Assembly (NCBI RefSeq): GCF_009830285.1
Contig: NZ_WUQX01000001.1
Span: forward strand, 2,666,501 to 2,730,500
DNA: 64,000 nucleotides
Source of the DNA: Sporofaciens musculi
GTDB lineage: Bacteria; Bacillota; Clostridia; Lachnospirales; Lachnospiraceae
Reading direction: 5' to 3'
Both the position numbers and the translations under genes were made by a program. Every line of letters starts with the position of its first letter. Position 1 is the first letter of the stretch. Shown piece after piece: positions 1 through 7,006 of this stretch. The notes beneath the pieces are model-generated. The model saw only the letters and a list, made by a program, of their open reading frames with translations. It was not told the DNA's origin and did no database searches.

Positions 1-114
1 ATAGATTGTTGCGTTTATTAATGGATAAACACATGTGGTGTTAGTATATAAGTGTGGACAGGAAAAGTTGAACAACCTATACTATCAAGTGAAAAAGCAA
101 AGGAGATGTTTTAC

Positions 115-513
115 ATGGCGAAAAACCAGAAATCTTACACTCCGGAATTCAAGCAGCAGATCGTGGATCTGTATAATGCCGGAGGAACCTCGTATCCGCA
201 ACTGGAGCGTGAATATGGCGTAAATCGAAGCACACTCAGCAACTGGGTAAAACAGCTCTCCCCCATCAAAGTATCCCGGGAGGAGACGGTCACCCTTAAG
301 GAGTATAAGGCTCTCCAGAAAGAAATCCAACGCCTTAAGATTGAGAATGAAATATTAAAAAAGCGACCGCCATATTCGCGAAAGAACAATAGCCGAGATT
401 GTTTCCTTTATCCAGAACAACTTAACCCGCTACTGTGTATCTCAGCTTTGCAGCGCTCTGAAATTCCCAAGGAGTACCTATTACAAGGCTCTGGTTTGTG
501 TACCCTCAAATAA
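115..513 (+). CDS. IS3-family transposase OrfA, frame-disrupted at its 3' end
   Basis: OrfA is the DNA-binding subunit of the IS3 transposase. The N-terminus (MAKNQKSYTPEFKQQIVDLY) is a typical helix-turn-helix, followed by a leucine-zipper-like coiled coil ending ENEILKK. I chose ATG 115 because AAGGAGA lies 8-9 bases upstream; an in-frame start further upstream lacks a ribosome binding site. After the AAAAAAG tract at 357-363 the frame runs into an atypical tail (RPPYSRKNN...). Read one base back, the next residues are ATAIFAKEQ and then a stop at 390-392, the usual OrfA ending. This suggests the tract has lost one A. The tail after residue 83 is therefore probably not native. Confidence 0.75.
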   Translation: MAKNQKSYTPEFKQQIVDLYNAGGTSYPQLEREYGVNRSTLSNWVKQLSPIKVSREETVTLKEYKALQKEIQRLKIENEILKKRPPYSRKNNSRDCFLYPEQLNPLLCISALQRSEIPKEYLLQGSGLCTLK

Positions 514-1267
514 GCAGAAGGCATATGCGGAATTCGGCAGGAAAGTGAAACAGGCATATGATGACTCAAAACAAAGGTATGGGGCTGTCAAAATATGCCG
601 TGTGCTGAATGATAATGGTACACCTTGCAGCGTCAAGAGGGTGCAGAGGCATATGGCAGAGCAGGGACTGCGCTCTATCGTAGTAAAGAAGTACAATCAT
701 CATGCCAACCATGGCAGCATCCCGGAGGATAAGAAAAATATCCTGAGGCGTGATTTTGGGACGGAGACCATCAACCAGAAATGGTGTACGGATATCACTT
801 ACATCCATGTACAGAAAGAAGGATGGACCTATCTGGCTTCTGTCATGGATCTGTGCAGCCGAAAGATTATAGGGTATGCCTATGGCACATCTATGACGGC
901 GGAACTGGCGGTTAAAGCGGTAGAAAACGCATGCCTGAATGTCAGGGATACCGAGGGGATCATCCTTCATAGTGATCTTGGAAGTCAGTATACGAGCCAG
1001 GCATTTGAAGACTGCCTGGGCAGTAAAGGAATCCTGCATTCATTTAGTCGTAAGGGAAATCCATACGATAATGCCTGTATGGAATCTTTCCATTCCGTAC
1101 TGAAAAAGGAAGAAATCTATCTTCATACTTACCAGGATTTAAGGGAAGCTCGCAGAGCAATCTTTAAATACATAGAGGGCTGGTATAACCGTAAACGGAT
1201 CCATAGCTCTATCGGTTATCTGACACCACAGCAAAAGGAGGATGAGGAACTCAAAAAAGCAGCATAA
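362..1267 (+). CDS. IS3-family transposase OrfB (DDE integrase), without its own start
   Basis: OrfB is the catalytic half of the IS3 transposase with an rve integrase core. The DDE triad is visible: D in KWCTDITYIHV, D in LHSDLGSQYTSQ, and E in NACMESFHSVLKKE. The conserved coding frame begins at about 362, directly at the A-tract. It reads through an HTH_21-like part (FIQNNLTRYCVSQLC) and has no good start codon before a GTG at 545. IS3 elements normally make OrfAB by -1 frameshifting at such a tract. In this copy the two frames differ by +1, so ordinary -1 slippage would run into a stop at 390-392. Activity is doubtful. Confidence 0.8.
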   Translation, partial: SDRHIRERTIAEIVSFIQNNLTRYCVSQLCSALKFPRSTYYKALVCVPSNKQKAYAEFGRKVKQAYDDSKQRYGAVKICRVLNDNGTPCSVKRVQRHMAEQGLRSIVVKKYNHHANHGSIPEDKKNILRRDFGTETINQKWCTDITYIHVQKEGWTYLASVMDLCSRKIIGYAYGTSMTAELAVKAVENACLNVRDTEGIILHSDLGSQYTSQAFEDCLGSKGILHSFSRKGNPYDNACMESFHSVLKKEEIYLHTYQDLREARRAIFKYIEGWYNRKRIHSSIGYLTPQQKEDEELKKAA

Positions 1268-1322
1268 TCTTTCAACTTTTTTTGTCTAAAGTATTGACAT
1301 AGATCCAATGTATGTCATCCAC

Positions 1323-1865
1323 CTTCCACTACCATATGTAATTTCACTACTCTCAAACGGTATGACGGTTTCACTACCTTACGAAATTTCACTACTCTCA
1401 AACATACCGTTATCTTTGCCATGAGGGGGATACGTTTCACTACCTTACGAAATTTCACTACTCTCAAACCACTTGACGGGGGCGGTTGCTCTCGCCTCTG
1501 TTTCACTACCTTACGAAATTTCACTACTCTCAAACGCACCAGCGGCAATTCCATCTAGCTTCTTTGTTTCACTACCATACGAAATTACACTACTCTCAAA
1601 CATATGTTTGCCCTTGATATCTCATAGATTTGTTTCACTACCATACGAAATTACACTACTCTCAAACTTAGTACACAATCCTTAACTCTAAACGGACGTT
1701 TCACTACCATACGAAATTACACTACTCTCAAACATACGCTCTCTCTTTTCTTATACGCAAATAGTTTCACTACCATACGAAATTACACTACTCTCAAACA
1801 AGAACGCTCTTTTGAACGAGATTCGCAGGGTTTCACTACCATACGAAATTACACTACTCTCAAAC
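1323..1865 (-). CRISPR. CRISPR array, leader-distal segment (9 repeats)
   Basis: Nine 36-bp repeats begin at 1323, 1368, 1434, 1500, 1566, 1632, 1698, 1764 and 1830. The crRNA sense is the minus strand, where the repeat starts GTTTGAGAG and ends GTAGTGAAAC. Spacers are 30 bp, except the first gap, which is only 9 bp (1359-1367). The repeat at 1323 is degenerate, and those at 1368, 1434 and 1500 share two substitutions. Degeneration at this end marks it as the old, leader-distal end. The array continues at 3709 after the IS110 insertion, which lies in the spacer following the repeat at 1830. Confidence 0.97.
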
Positions 1866-1891
1866 CATTCTTTCATAATAATTGCTCCTCG

Positions 1892-1897
1892 TATAAT
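1892..1897 (+). promoter_or_regulatory. -10 half of the promoter formed when the IS110 ends join
   Basis: TATAAT lies 2 bases inside the left end. In a circular or tandem form the right-end TTGACA (3682-3687) would be followed by 13 right-end bases, the CT core and 2 left-end bases, 17 bp in all, and then this TATAAT. The result is a consensus sigma-70 promoter firing into the left end. IS110 elements are known to assemble such a junction promoter for their bridge RNA. In the integrated state the two boxes are 1.8 kb apart and inactive as a pair. Confidence 0.8.
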
Positions 1898-1903
1898 AAG
1901 TTT

Positions 1904-2245
1904 GTAAGCAAGAAAAACTGCTTACAGACTTATTCTTTTTGATTAGACAGAAGGATAATTCTAAACATCCTTTCCGAAGATTCTTCTTCAATCACGCTGG
2001 TTCATCCATTCTCTGTCTATTGGTTAATAAGTTACTTTATAGTCATGGTCCCAGATGTTACAATAAGTTCCATAAGAATTGTAGCTATGGTCATTGCTTC
2101 ATCGCTCCTGCAAAGCGTTTGCTATTGCCAAGAAAGCATGCAACCCTAATACTGCGCTAAGACTTATTACACAAATGCTGCATCCTGGTATCTAGCCACC
2201 AGCAGGGTATTTCTTCCAGGTAATGCTCATAACGCGAGGTTTAGG
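1904..2245 (+). ncRNA. candidate IS110 bridge RNA region
   Basis: This non-coding left end would be transcribed from the junction promoter, starting near 1904. It opens with a stem-loop, GTAAGCA pairing with TGCTTAC, inside a longer 16-bp inverted repeat at 1895-1910/1919-1934. A candidate target-binding loop follows. Bases 2101-2109 match the left target (1881-1889) at 8 of 9 positions including the CT core. A small hairpin lies at 2110-2122. Bases 2130-2136 are the exact complement of the right target (3701-3707). A weaker donor-binding loop may use 2173-2179 or 2221-2227, which resemble the right end of the element, and 2229-2238, which pairs partly with 1888-1897. The 3' end is not defined. 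Confidence 0.72.
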
Positions 2246-2313
2246 CCGGCGTAGTGGTCTGGGATAACCCATGATTACTCTTCTTCACTTTTATTGAAAG
2301 GTGGTGATGATCC

Positions 2314-3516
2314 GTGAAAGAACATATTGATTACCTCTCAACACTGTTTGTTGGGATTGATATTGCATCCCGTGTTCATGTTATCTCTGCACTTGATTTC
2401 AACGAGGAATTCTACATCAGGATGAAATCTGTAGAAAACACTCAGGAAGGTGCAGCTTTTATTGAACAGATGATTTCTGATGTATTAAAACACAACCATC
2501 AGTTCAAATACGTTATGATCGGTATGGAAGCTACTGGTTTCTATGGTGTCCATCTGGCGAATTATCTTTCTGCCAGTGACCTGCTTGCTCCATTCTCTGT
2601 CAGAGTTTACTGTCTCAATCCGAAAGAAGTTAAGAACTACAAAAAGTCCTTTAACGATATCGGAAAAAATGATGGCATTGACTCTTATGTGATTGCCGAT
2701 TTTGCCCGTGTGGGACGTATTGCAATCAAACCCTGGCGTGGCTCCCAATACCTTGCCTTACAGCGTCTTACCAGACACCGTATGCACATCACTGAATGTA
2801 TCGCAAGAGAAAAGACTTACATGCTTAACAACATTTATCTCAAGTTCAGTGAATACGCATTACTCCGTGATGGGCAGCATCCATTCGCAAACAAATATGG
2901 TGCTACAGCCGAAGCCATTCTTACCGAGTACACAACGAATGAAGATATCGCAAAATCATCCGTAGAAGACCTCGTTGCTTTTATTAACTCCAAGAGCAAA
3001 GGCCGTATTGCTGATCCGGAAGAAACAGCAAAAATCTTACAGGCTGCAGCCCGCAACTCATACCGGCTTGATAAATGCCTCTATGAGCCGCTTACTATCT
3101 CAATCGCTTCTTCCTTTAACTGTATCAGTTCCTTTGAAAGAGAACTCAAAGCGATTGATAAAGCAGTCCTTCAAACAGTTCAGGGACTAAACCCTGACGA
3201 GTACACTGTACTGAATTCCATTCCTGGGATTGGTAAAGTTTATTCAGCCGGTATCTTGGCCGAAATGGGTTCCATTAAGGCTTTTCCTAATGCCAATGCC
3301 CTCGCAAAATACTGTGGTATCGTTTGGAACGATAATGACTCTGGCGATTTCGTAGCCGAAGACAAACACATGAGCAAAGCTGGCAACAGATATCTGCGCT
3401 ACTACATCATAGAAGCTGCCGGAAGTGTTATAAGACACTGTCCTGAATACAAAGCTTTCTATGACAAAAATATGCTGAGACAAGAAACCATCAGCATAAA
3501 CGAGCACTCGCGTTGA
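2314..3516 (+). CDS. IS110-family DEDD transposase, C-terminally frameshifted
   Basis: This is the bridge-RNA-dependent recombinase of the IS110 family. The N-terminal RuvC-like DEDD domain is visible as VGIDIASRVHV and GMEATGFYG. The C-terminal Transposase_20 domain shows LNSIPGIGKVYSAGILAEMG and LAKYCGIVW. The start is GTG 2314 with AAAGGTGG about 10 bases upstream. The listed frame ends early after SINEHSR. One base back, the frame continues HKRALALTSRKFIRLLFGLL and stops at 3591-3593, and this is the usual family C-terminus. A one-base loss near 3487-3491 therefore replaces about 30 residues. The protein (400 aa) is probably impaired, and the copy may be fixed in the array unless another copy supplies the enzyme. 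Confidence 0.9.
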   Translation: MKEHIDYLSTLFVGIDIASRVHVISALDFNEEFYIRMKSVENTQEGAAFIEQMISDVLKHNHQFKYVMIGMEATGFYGVHLANYLSASDLLAPFSVRVYCLNPKEVKNYKKSFNDIGKNDGIDSYVIADFARVGRIAIKPWRGSQYLALQRLTRHRMHITECIAREKTYMLNNIYLKFSEYALLRDGQHPFANKYGATAEAILTEYTTNEDIAKSSVEDLVAFINSKSKGRIADPEETAKILQAAARNSYRLDKCLYEPLTISIASSFNCISSFERELKAIDKAVLQTVQGLNPDEYTVLNSIPGIGKVYSAGILAEMGSIKAFPNANALAKYCGIVWNDNDSGDFVAEDKHMSKAGNRYLRYYIIEAAGSVIRHCPEYKAFYDKNMLRQETISINEHSR

Positions 3517-3619
3517 CTTCCCGTAAATTTATACGTCTGCTCTTTGGTCTGCTGGACAAGGGCCAACTCTACTCTCCGGAAAAGAGTAGGTAATCCATAC
3601 TGCATATCGAACTTACGTT

Positions 3620-3644
3620 CTTAATAGACCGTAGGTCTATTAAG
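3620..3644. repeat. perfect 11-bp hairpin in the IS110 right end
   Basis: CTTAATAGACC, a 3-base loop, and its exact reverse complement lie downstream of the transposase. No run of T follows on either strand, so it does not look like a simple terminator. It may be a structural element of the right end. Confidence 0.6.
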
Positions 3645-3681
3645 GTTACCCTTTTCCAAGAAAATCTTTTTCATTTTCCTC

Positions 3682-3687
3682 TTGACA
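3682..3687 (+). promoter_or_regulatory. -35 half of the IS110 end-to-end junction promoter
   Basis: A consensus TTGACA lies 13 bases inside the right end of the element. On joining to the left end it lies 17 bp from TATAAT at 1892-1897. In the integrated element it points out into the CRISPR array on the + strand, opposite to pre-crRNA transcription. Confidence 0.75.
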
Positions 3688-3708
3688 TATTACCAAATTG
3701 CTTTCTTT

Positions 3709-5063
3709 GTTTCACTACCATACGAAATTACACTACTCTCAAACCTTGCGCTGGTTGTCCTACATATTGCATGGTTTCACTACCATACGAAATTACACTA
3801 CTCTCAAACGAATGGTTGCAGGGGGCTGACGGGATGTCGGTTTCACTACCATACGAAATTACACTACTCTCAAACAACGTCGGCGGCCTTGTGCAGCTCC
3901 CCCTTGTTTCACTACCATACGAAATTACACTACTCTCAAACCATAGACGACCTTCATTATCAATATCGCATGTTTCACTACCATACGAAATTACACTACT
4001 CTCAAACCTTTTCATCTACCTTTGCTTTGATTGCCCTGTTTCACTACCATACGAAATTACACTACTCTCAAACCTTTTCATCTACCTTTGCTTTGATTGC
4101 CCTGTTTCACTACCATACGAAATTACACTACTCTCAAACCATTCTCTTCTATTACCGGTAAATTTGCAAGTTTCACTACCATACGAAATTACACTACTCT
4201 CAAACGATTAGGAGGCGAGCCGAATAATGGACGTTGTTTCACTACCATACGAAATTACACTACTCTCAAACTCGAAAGACCAATCATCAAACTGCCCTCT
4301 AGTTTCACTACCATACGAAATTACACTACTCTCAAACTCATCGAAACCCTAATGCAGCACTGTGGAGGTTTCACTACCATACGAAATTACACTACTCTCA
4401 AACTATGTCTAGCGAGTTATTAGTAGATCCTGGGTTTCACTACCATACGAAATTACACTACTCTCAAACAATGGTGTAACCATTCATAATAGATGATGCG
4501 TTTCACTACCATACGAAATTACACTACTCTCAAACCTGAACAGCTTCCAACTAAAAACAATGTCCGTTTCACTACCATACGAAATTACACTACTCTCAAA
4601 CTGAAAGATATTGTGATGATATAGGAGGTAAGTTTCACTACCATACGAAATTACACTACTCTCAAACACGTTCTCCAACTCTCATTGTTTATATATCGTT
4701 TCACTACCATACGAAATTACACTACTCTCAAACTAAAAGAATTGCAGGAATGATTCTCCAAGAGTTTCACTACCATACGAAATTACACTACTCTCAAACC
4801 CACTTTCATACTCAAAGACAGGCCAACAAGTTTCACTACCATACGAAATTACACTACTCTCAAACTAAAAGAATTGCAGGAATGATTCTCCAAGAGTTTC
4901 ACTACCATACGAAATTACACTACTCTCAAACCCACTTTCATACTCAAAGACAGGCCAACAAGTTTCACTACCATACGAAATTACACTACTCTCAAACAAT
5001 ATCCCTGACGGATGGTGAAGGAAATATGTTTCACTACCATACGAAATTACACTACTCTCAAAC
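3709..5063 (-). CRISPR. CRISPR array, leader-proximal segment (21 repeats)
   Basis: Twenty-one 36-bp repeats start at 3709 and 3774, then every 66 bp from 3840 to 5028. Spacers are 30 bp, with one of 29. Repeats in this segment are essentially identical. The spacers at 4008-4037 and 4074-4103 are identical. The two-spacer block at 4734-4829 is repeated at 4866-4961, a 132-bp tandem duplication. The crRNA sense is minus, the same as the cas operon, with the leader at 5064-5143. With the segment at 1323-1865 the array totals 30 repeats. Confidence 0.98.
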
Positions 5064-5143
5064 CTCAAACCTCAAAACAAAAAAATTGTCGGGCGAGTAG
5101 AAAATGCCACTACAACATCGTAACTTCGTATTATCTTATATCA
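5064..5143 (-). promoter_or_regulatory. CRISPR leader
   Basis: This 80-bp AT-rich stretch separates the csn2 stop from the first repeat. Read on the minus strand it ends GAGGTTTGAG directly against the repeat, which itself starts GTTTGAGAG. Type II-A leaders are known to end in a short anchor such as ATTTGAG that directs Cas1-Cas2 integration. The GTTTGAG end here fits that role. A plausible -10 (TATAAG/TAAT) lies near the csn2 end on the minus strand, but I cannot place a firm promoter. Confidence 0.75.
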
Positions 5144-5827
5144 TTACACATCCAAATGAATTTCACAAGAGTCTTTATCAATAATTATAGTTTCAGAATA
5201 CTTTTTTACCATATCCGGCTGTCTATTCTCCACCAAAAGTACGCAAATCTTTTGATAATGCACATATTCATAAAATTTTTCAACCTCATACTCTGTCAAA
5301 TAAGAAAGTAAATGTACAAACACAAAACATTTAACATCCAGCAATTCACATGACACTTTCATATAGTCTAAAATTTTCTCAACCAATGACTCATGCATAT
5401 CATCAAACCGAATTTCAGCAAGCTTTAACAAACTCTGGATATCCATTTTATCAGAATATACTAATCCCCACTCCATACCCTGAACAATATTAATCACATA
5501 ACTCTCCAAATCAGATATAATCCTATTTCCCTCAACCAATAATTCCGTTGACAATATCTCCTTCTTCAACAGCTCACCCAATTTGCTTAATAACTTTCGT
5601 TCATTTAAAGATATTGCCAACGGATTAACGATACAAGCTAATTTATCCTTCTTTTTTAGAACCTCATCATTCTCTGATAATACAAATCCTGATTCTTCTT
5701 CACAATCACTTGCAGTCAATTCGCTTACCAGTCTTAAAAAAATTCTTGGCTGTTCTATTACCAACAGACTTCTCGTATTTTCTTTAAAATGAAAAACAAA
5801 ATGAAAATCTTTATGGACTAACTTCAT
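5144..5827 (-). CDS. csn2: type II-A CRISPR adaptation protein Csn2
   Basis: At 227 aa this protein is the size of Csn2, the ring-forming, DNA-end-binding subunit needed for spacer acquisition and diagnostic of subtype II-A. It is the last cas gene, starting in an ATGA overlap with the cas2 stop. Typical family features include the N-terminal [14 protein letters not shown] strand region and a C-terminal part with [23 protein letters not shown]. The assignment rests on position, size and overall resemblance rather than a catalytic motif, since Csn2 has none. The CRISPR leader follows immediately. Confidence 0.88.
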   Translation of the reverse strand: MKLVHKDFHFVFHFKENTRSLLVIEQPRIFLRLVSELTASDCEEESGFVLSENDEVLKKKDKLACIVNPLAISLNERKLLSKLGELLKKEILSTELLVEGNRIISDLESYVINIVQGMEWGLVYSDKMDIQSLLKLAEIRFDDMHESLVEKILDYMKVSCELLDVKCFVFVHLLSYLTEYEVEKFYEYVHYQKICVLLVENRQPDMVKKYSETIIIDKDSCEIHLDV

Positions 5828-6144
5828 AATATCACCAATCTTTTGTCGCTCTGCAGGACCTCGGACTTGTACTCCCCAGTTATCATTTCCATTTTTGAAA
5901 ACTGCTTCTCAGTCAATGTTAAAACCTGTACAAGCCCTTCTGGCGGCCTATTCCTGCGTATTCCCTGCGCAACTGCTTCTGAAACAGTCGAGTTCAACGT
6001 CAGTTTACAATAGACCGATTCCTGCAGCATAATAAACCCACTTTTTATCAAATATTTCCGAAACTTTACATACTCCCTTCGATTCCCCGCCGTAATTGTT
6101 GGCAAATCAAAAAATACCATAATCCTCATATATCTATAGCTCAT
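5824..6144 (-). CDS. cas2: CRISPR-associated endoribonuclease-fold protein Cas2
   Basis: A 106-aa Cas2 with the ferredoxin-like fold signature [31 protein letters not shown] near the N-terminus; the Asp of FFDLP is the conserved acidic residue. Cas2 bridges two Cas1 dimers in the integrase complex. The gene overlaps the cas1 3' end by 11 bases and the csn2 start by 4 bases, which indicates translational coupling. Confidence 0.95.
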   Translation of the reverse strand: MSYRYMRIMVFFDLPTITAGNRREYVKFRKYLIKSGFIMLQESVYCKLTLNSTVSEAVAQGIRRNRPPEGLVQVLTLTEKQFSKMEMITGEYKSEVLQSDKRLVIL

Positions 6145-7006
6145 TTCTATAAAACCTGATTAATGATATATCCTGTTCATTCATAGCGTCAAATACACTT
6201 TTACAGTAAATCTTAATAGCATAATTCAAATAATTTCTTTTCCCATCAATAACCACCTCACGATTCAAAACATTAACCATTCTCATCTTTTCATCATGCT
6301 CAAATTTTTCAGGCTTCATCAAGTAAACTTCTTCATCCACCAGAATCCGGAACGGTTCCATAAGGTCTGACCCAAAGTTAAATTGATTAAACATATTGTC
6401 ATGAAAAAGCCCCAGTTGCGTAATATATCCATTTGCCGTAATCTCTCTATTGCAGGCAGATAACAGCAGGCTATATCCGTAATTCAGCGCCGCATTAAAA
6501 GGATTATCCGCTGTTCTGGTAAATTTCATCCCAAATAATACATTAAAATACACCTTCGCAGCATGTCCTTCCCTATTCGTTACATCTCCAAGCTCAATTT
6601 CATCCAAATATTCTTCTAAAAGCTGAAATTCCTCCCTTCCCAGATGCTTCAAAAACTCCATCTGCTTCCTAATTTTTTCTGTCACAATTTCTGTCCAAAC
6701 CATAGACTTCATTTCCGTTGTCCATTCCATCTGTTTTTTTACCTTAGCGCTTGTATCATGACTTCCATAATAAGAAATCAACTCAGAGGAGGGATTCCTT
6801 TTCTCATCACAAAAGATTACTTTAATTTTTCTTTTGGTCAATTCATTCATCAGCGCGGCAGTCAATGATACTGCCGTAGACTCAATCATAAGAACCGATA
6901 TCTCACTTAGATGGATACGGGTAATCTCTTGCTGCCGCACTACCAGATAGTCCAGTTTATAATCTAACTTTGCACTTCTTGATATAACTATAATTCTCCA
7001 ACTCAT
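6134..7006 (-). CDS. cas1: CRISPR integrase Cas1
   Basis: At 290 aa this is a type II Cas1, the integrase that inserts spacers next to the leader. The metal-binding residues appear as E146 ([11 protein letters not shown]), H202 (LGLFHDN) and E217 (SDLMEPFR). The start ATG overlaps the cas9 stop in an ATGA. No truncation is visible, so the adaptation module Cas1-Cas2-Csn2 looks intact. Confidence 0.96.
   Translation of the reverse strand: MSWRIIVISRSAKLDYKLDYLVVRQQEITRIHLSEISVLMIESTAVSLTAALMNELTKRKIKVIFCDEKRNPSSELISYYGSHDTSAKVKKQMEWTTEMKSMVWTEIVTEKIRKQMEFLKHLGREEFQLLEEYLDEIELGDVTNREGHAAKVYFNVLFGMKFTRTADNPFNAALNYGYSLLLSACNREITANGYITQLGLFHDNMFNQFNFGSDLMEPFRILVDEEVYLMKPEKFEHDEKMRMVNVLNREVVIDGKRNYLNYAIKIYCKSVFDAMNEQDISLIRFYRNEL

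Larger units (their letters stand above)
53..1290 (+). mobile_element. IS3-family (IS150-like) insertion sequence
   Basis: The element carries the two-gene orfA/orfB layout of the IS3 family. Imperfect terminal inverted repeats lie at 53-72 and 1271-1290 and match at 16 of 20 positions when one is reverse complemented. The left end begins TGTGGACAGG. I could not find a convincing target-site duplication, so the ends are good only to a few bases. The element sits about 30 bases beyond the degenerate, leader-distal end of the CRISPR array. A one-base deficit in the A-tract joining orfA and orfB probably inactivates this copy. Confidence 0.85.
1890..3702 (+). mobile_element. IS110-family (DEDD) insertion sequence inside a CRISPR spacer
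   Basis: The element lies between CRISPR repeats at 1830-1865 and 3709-3744. With a CT core at 1888-1889 on the left and 3701-3702 on the right, removing the element restores one spacer of exactly 30 bases (1866-1889 plus 3703-3708). No other dinucleotide pairing near the ends gives both a shared core and a 30-base spacer. The left end has 424 bases of non-coding DNA before the transposase, as in the IS110 group, whose bridge RNA is encoded there; the IS1111 group uses the right end. The right end holds the frameshifted tail of the transposase, an 11-bp perfect hairpin at 3620-3644 and a TTGACA box at 3682-3687. There are no terminal inverted repeats, as usual for IS110. Confidence 0.9.

Noticed and set aside
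49..1294. Target-site duplication around the IS3 element
   Set aside because: The flanks TAAG and GTAT do not match, and nearby alternatives do not give a 3-4 base repeat either.
1291..1322. TTGACA at 1293-1298 as an outward promoter of the IS3 element toward the array
   Set aside because: No acceptable -10 lies 16-18 bases downstream.
1939..2160. A 73-codon frame in the IS110 left end
   Set aside because: It covers the candidate bridge RNA region, has no ribosome binding site and no recognisable sequence.
1315..5100. Many open reading frames of 60-160 codons across the repeats (peptides rich in SLPYEITLLSN, FHYHTKLHYSQ and FESSVISYGSE)
   Set aside because: They are translations of the 36-bp CRISPR repeat in different frames and have no start context or family resemblance.
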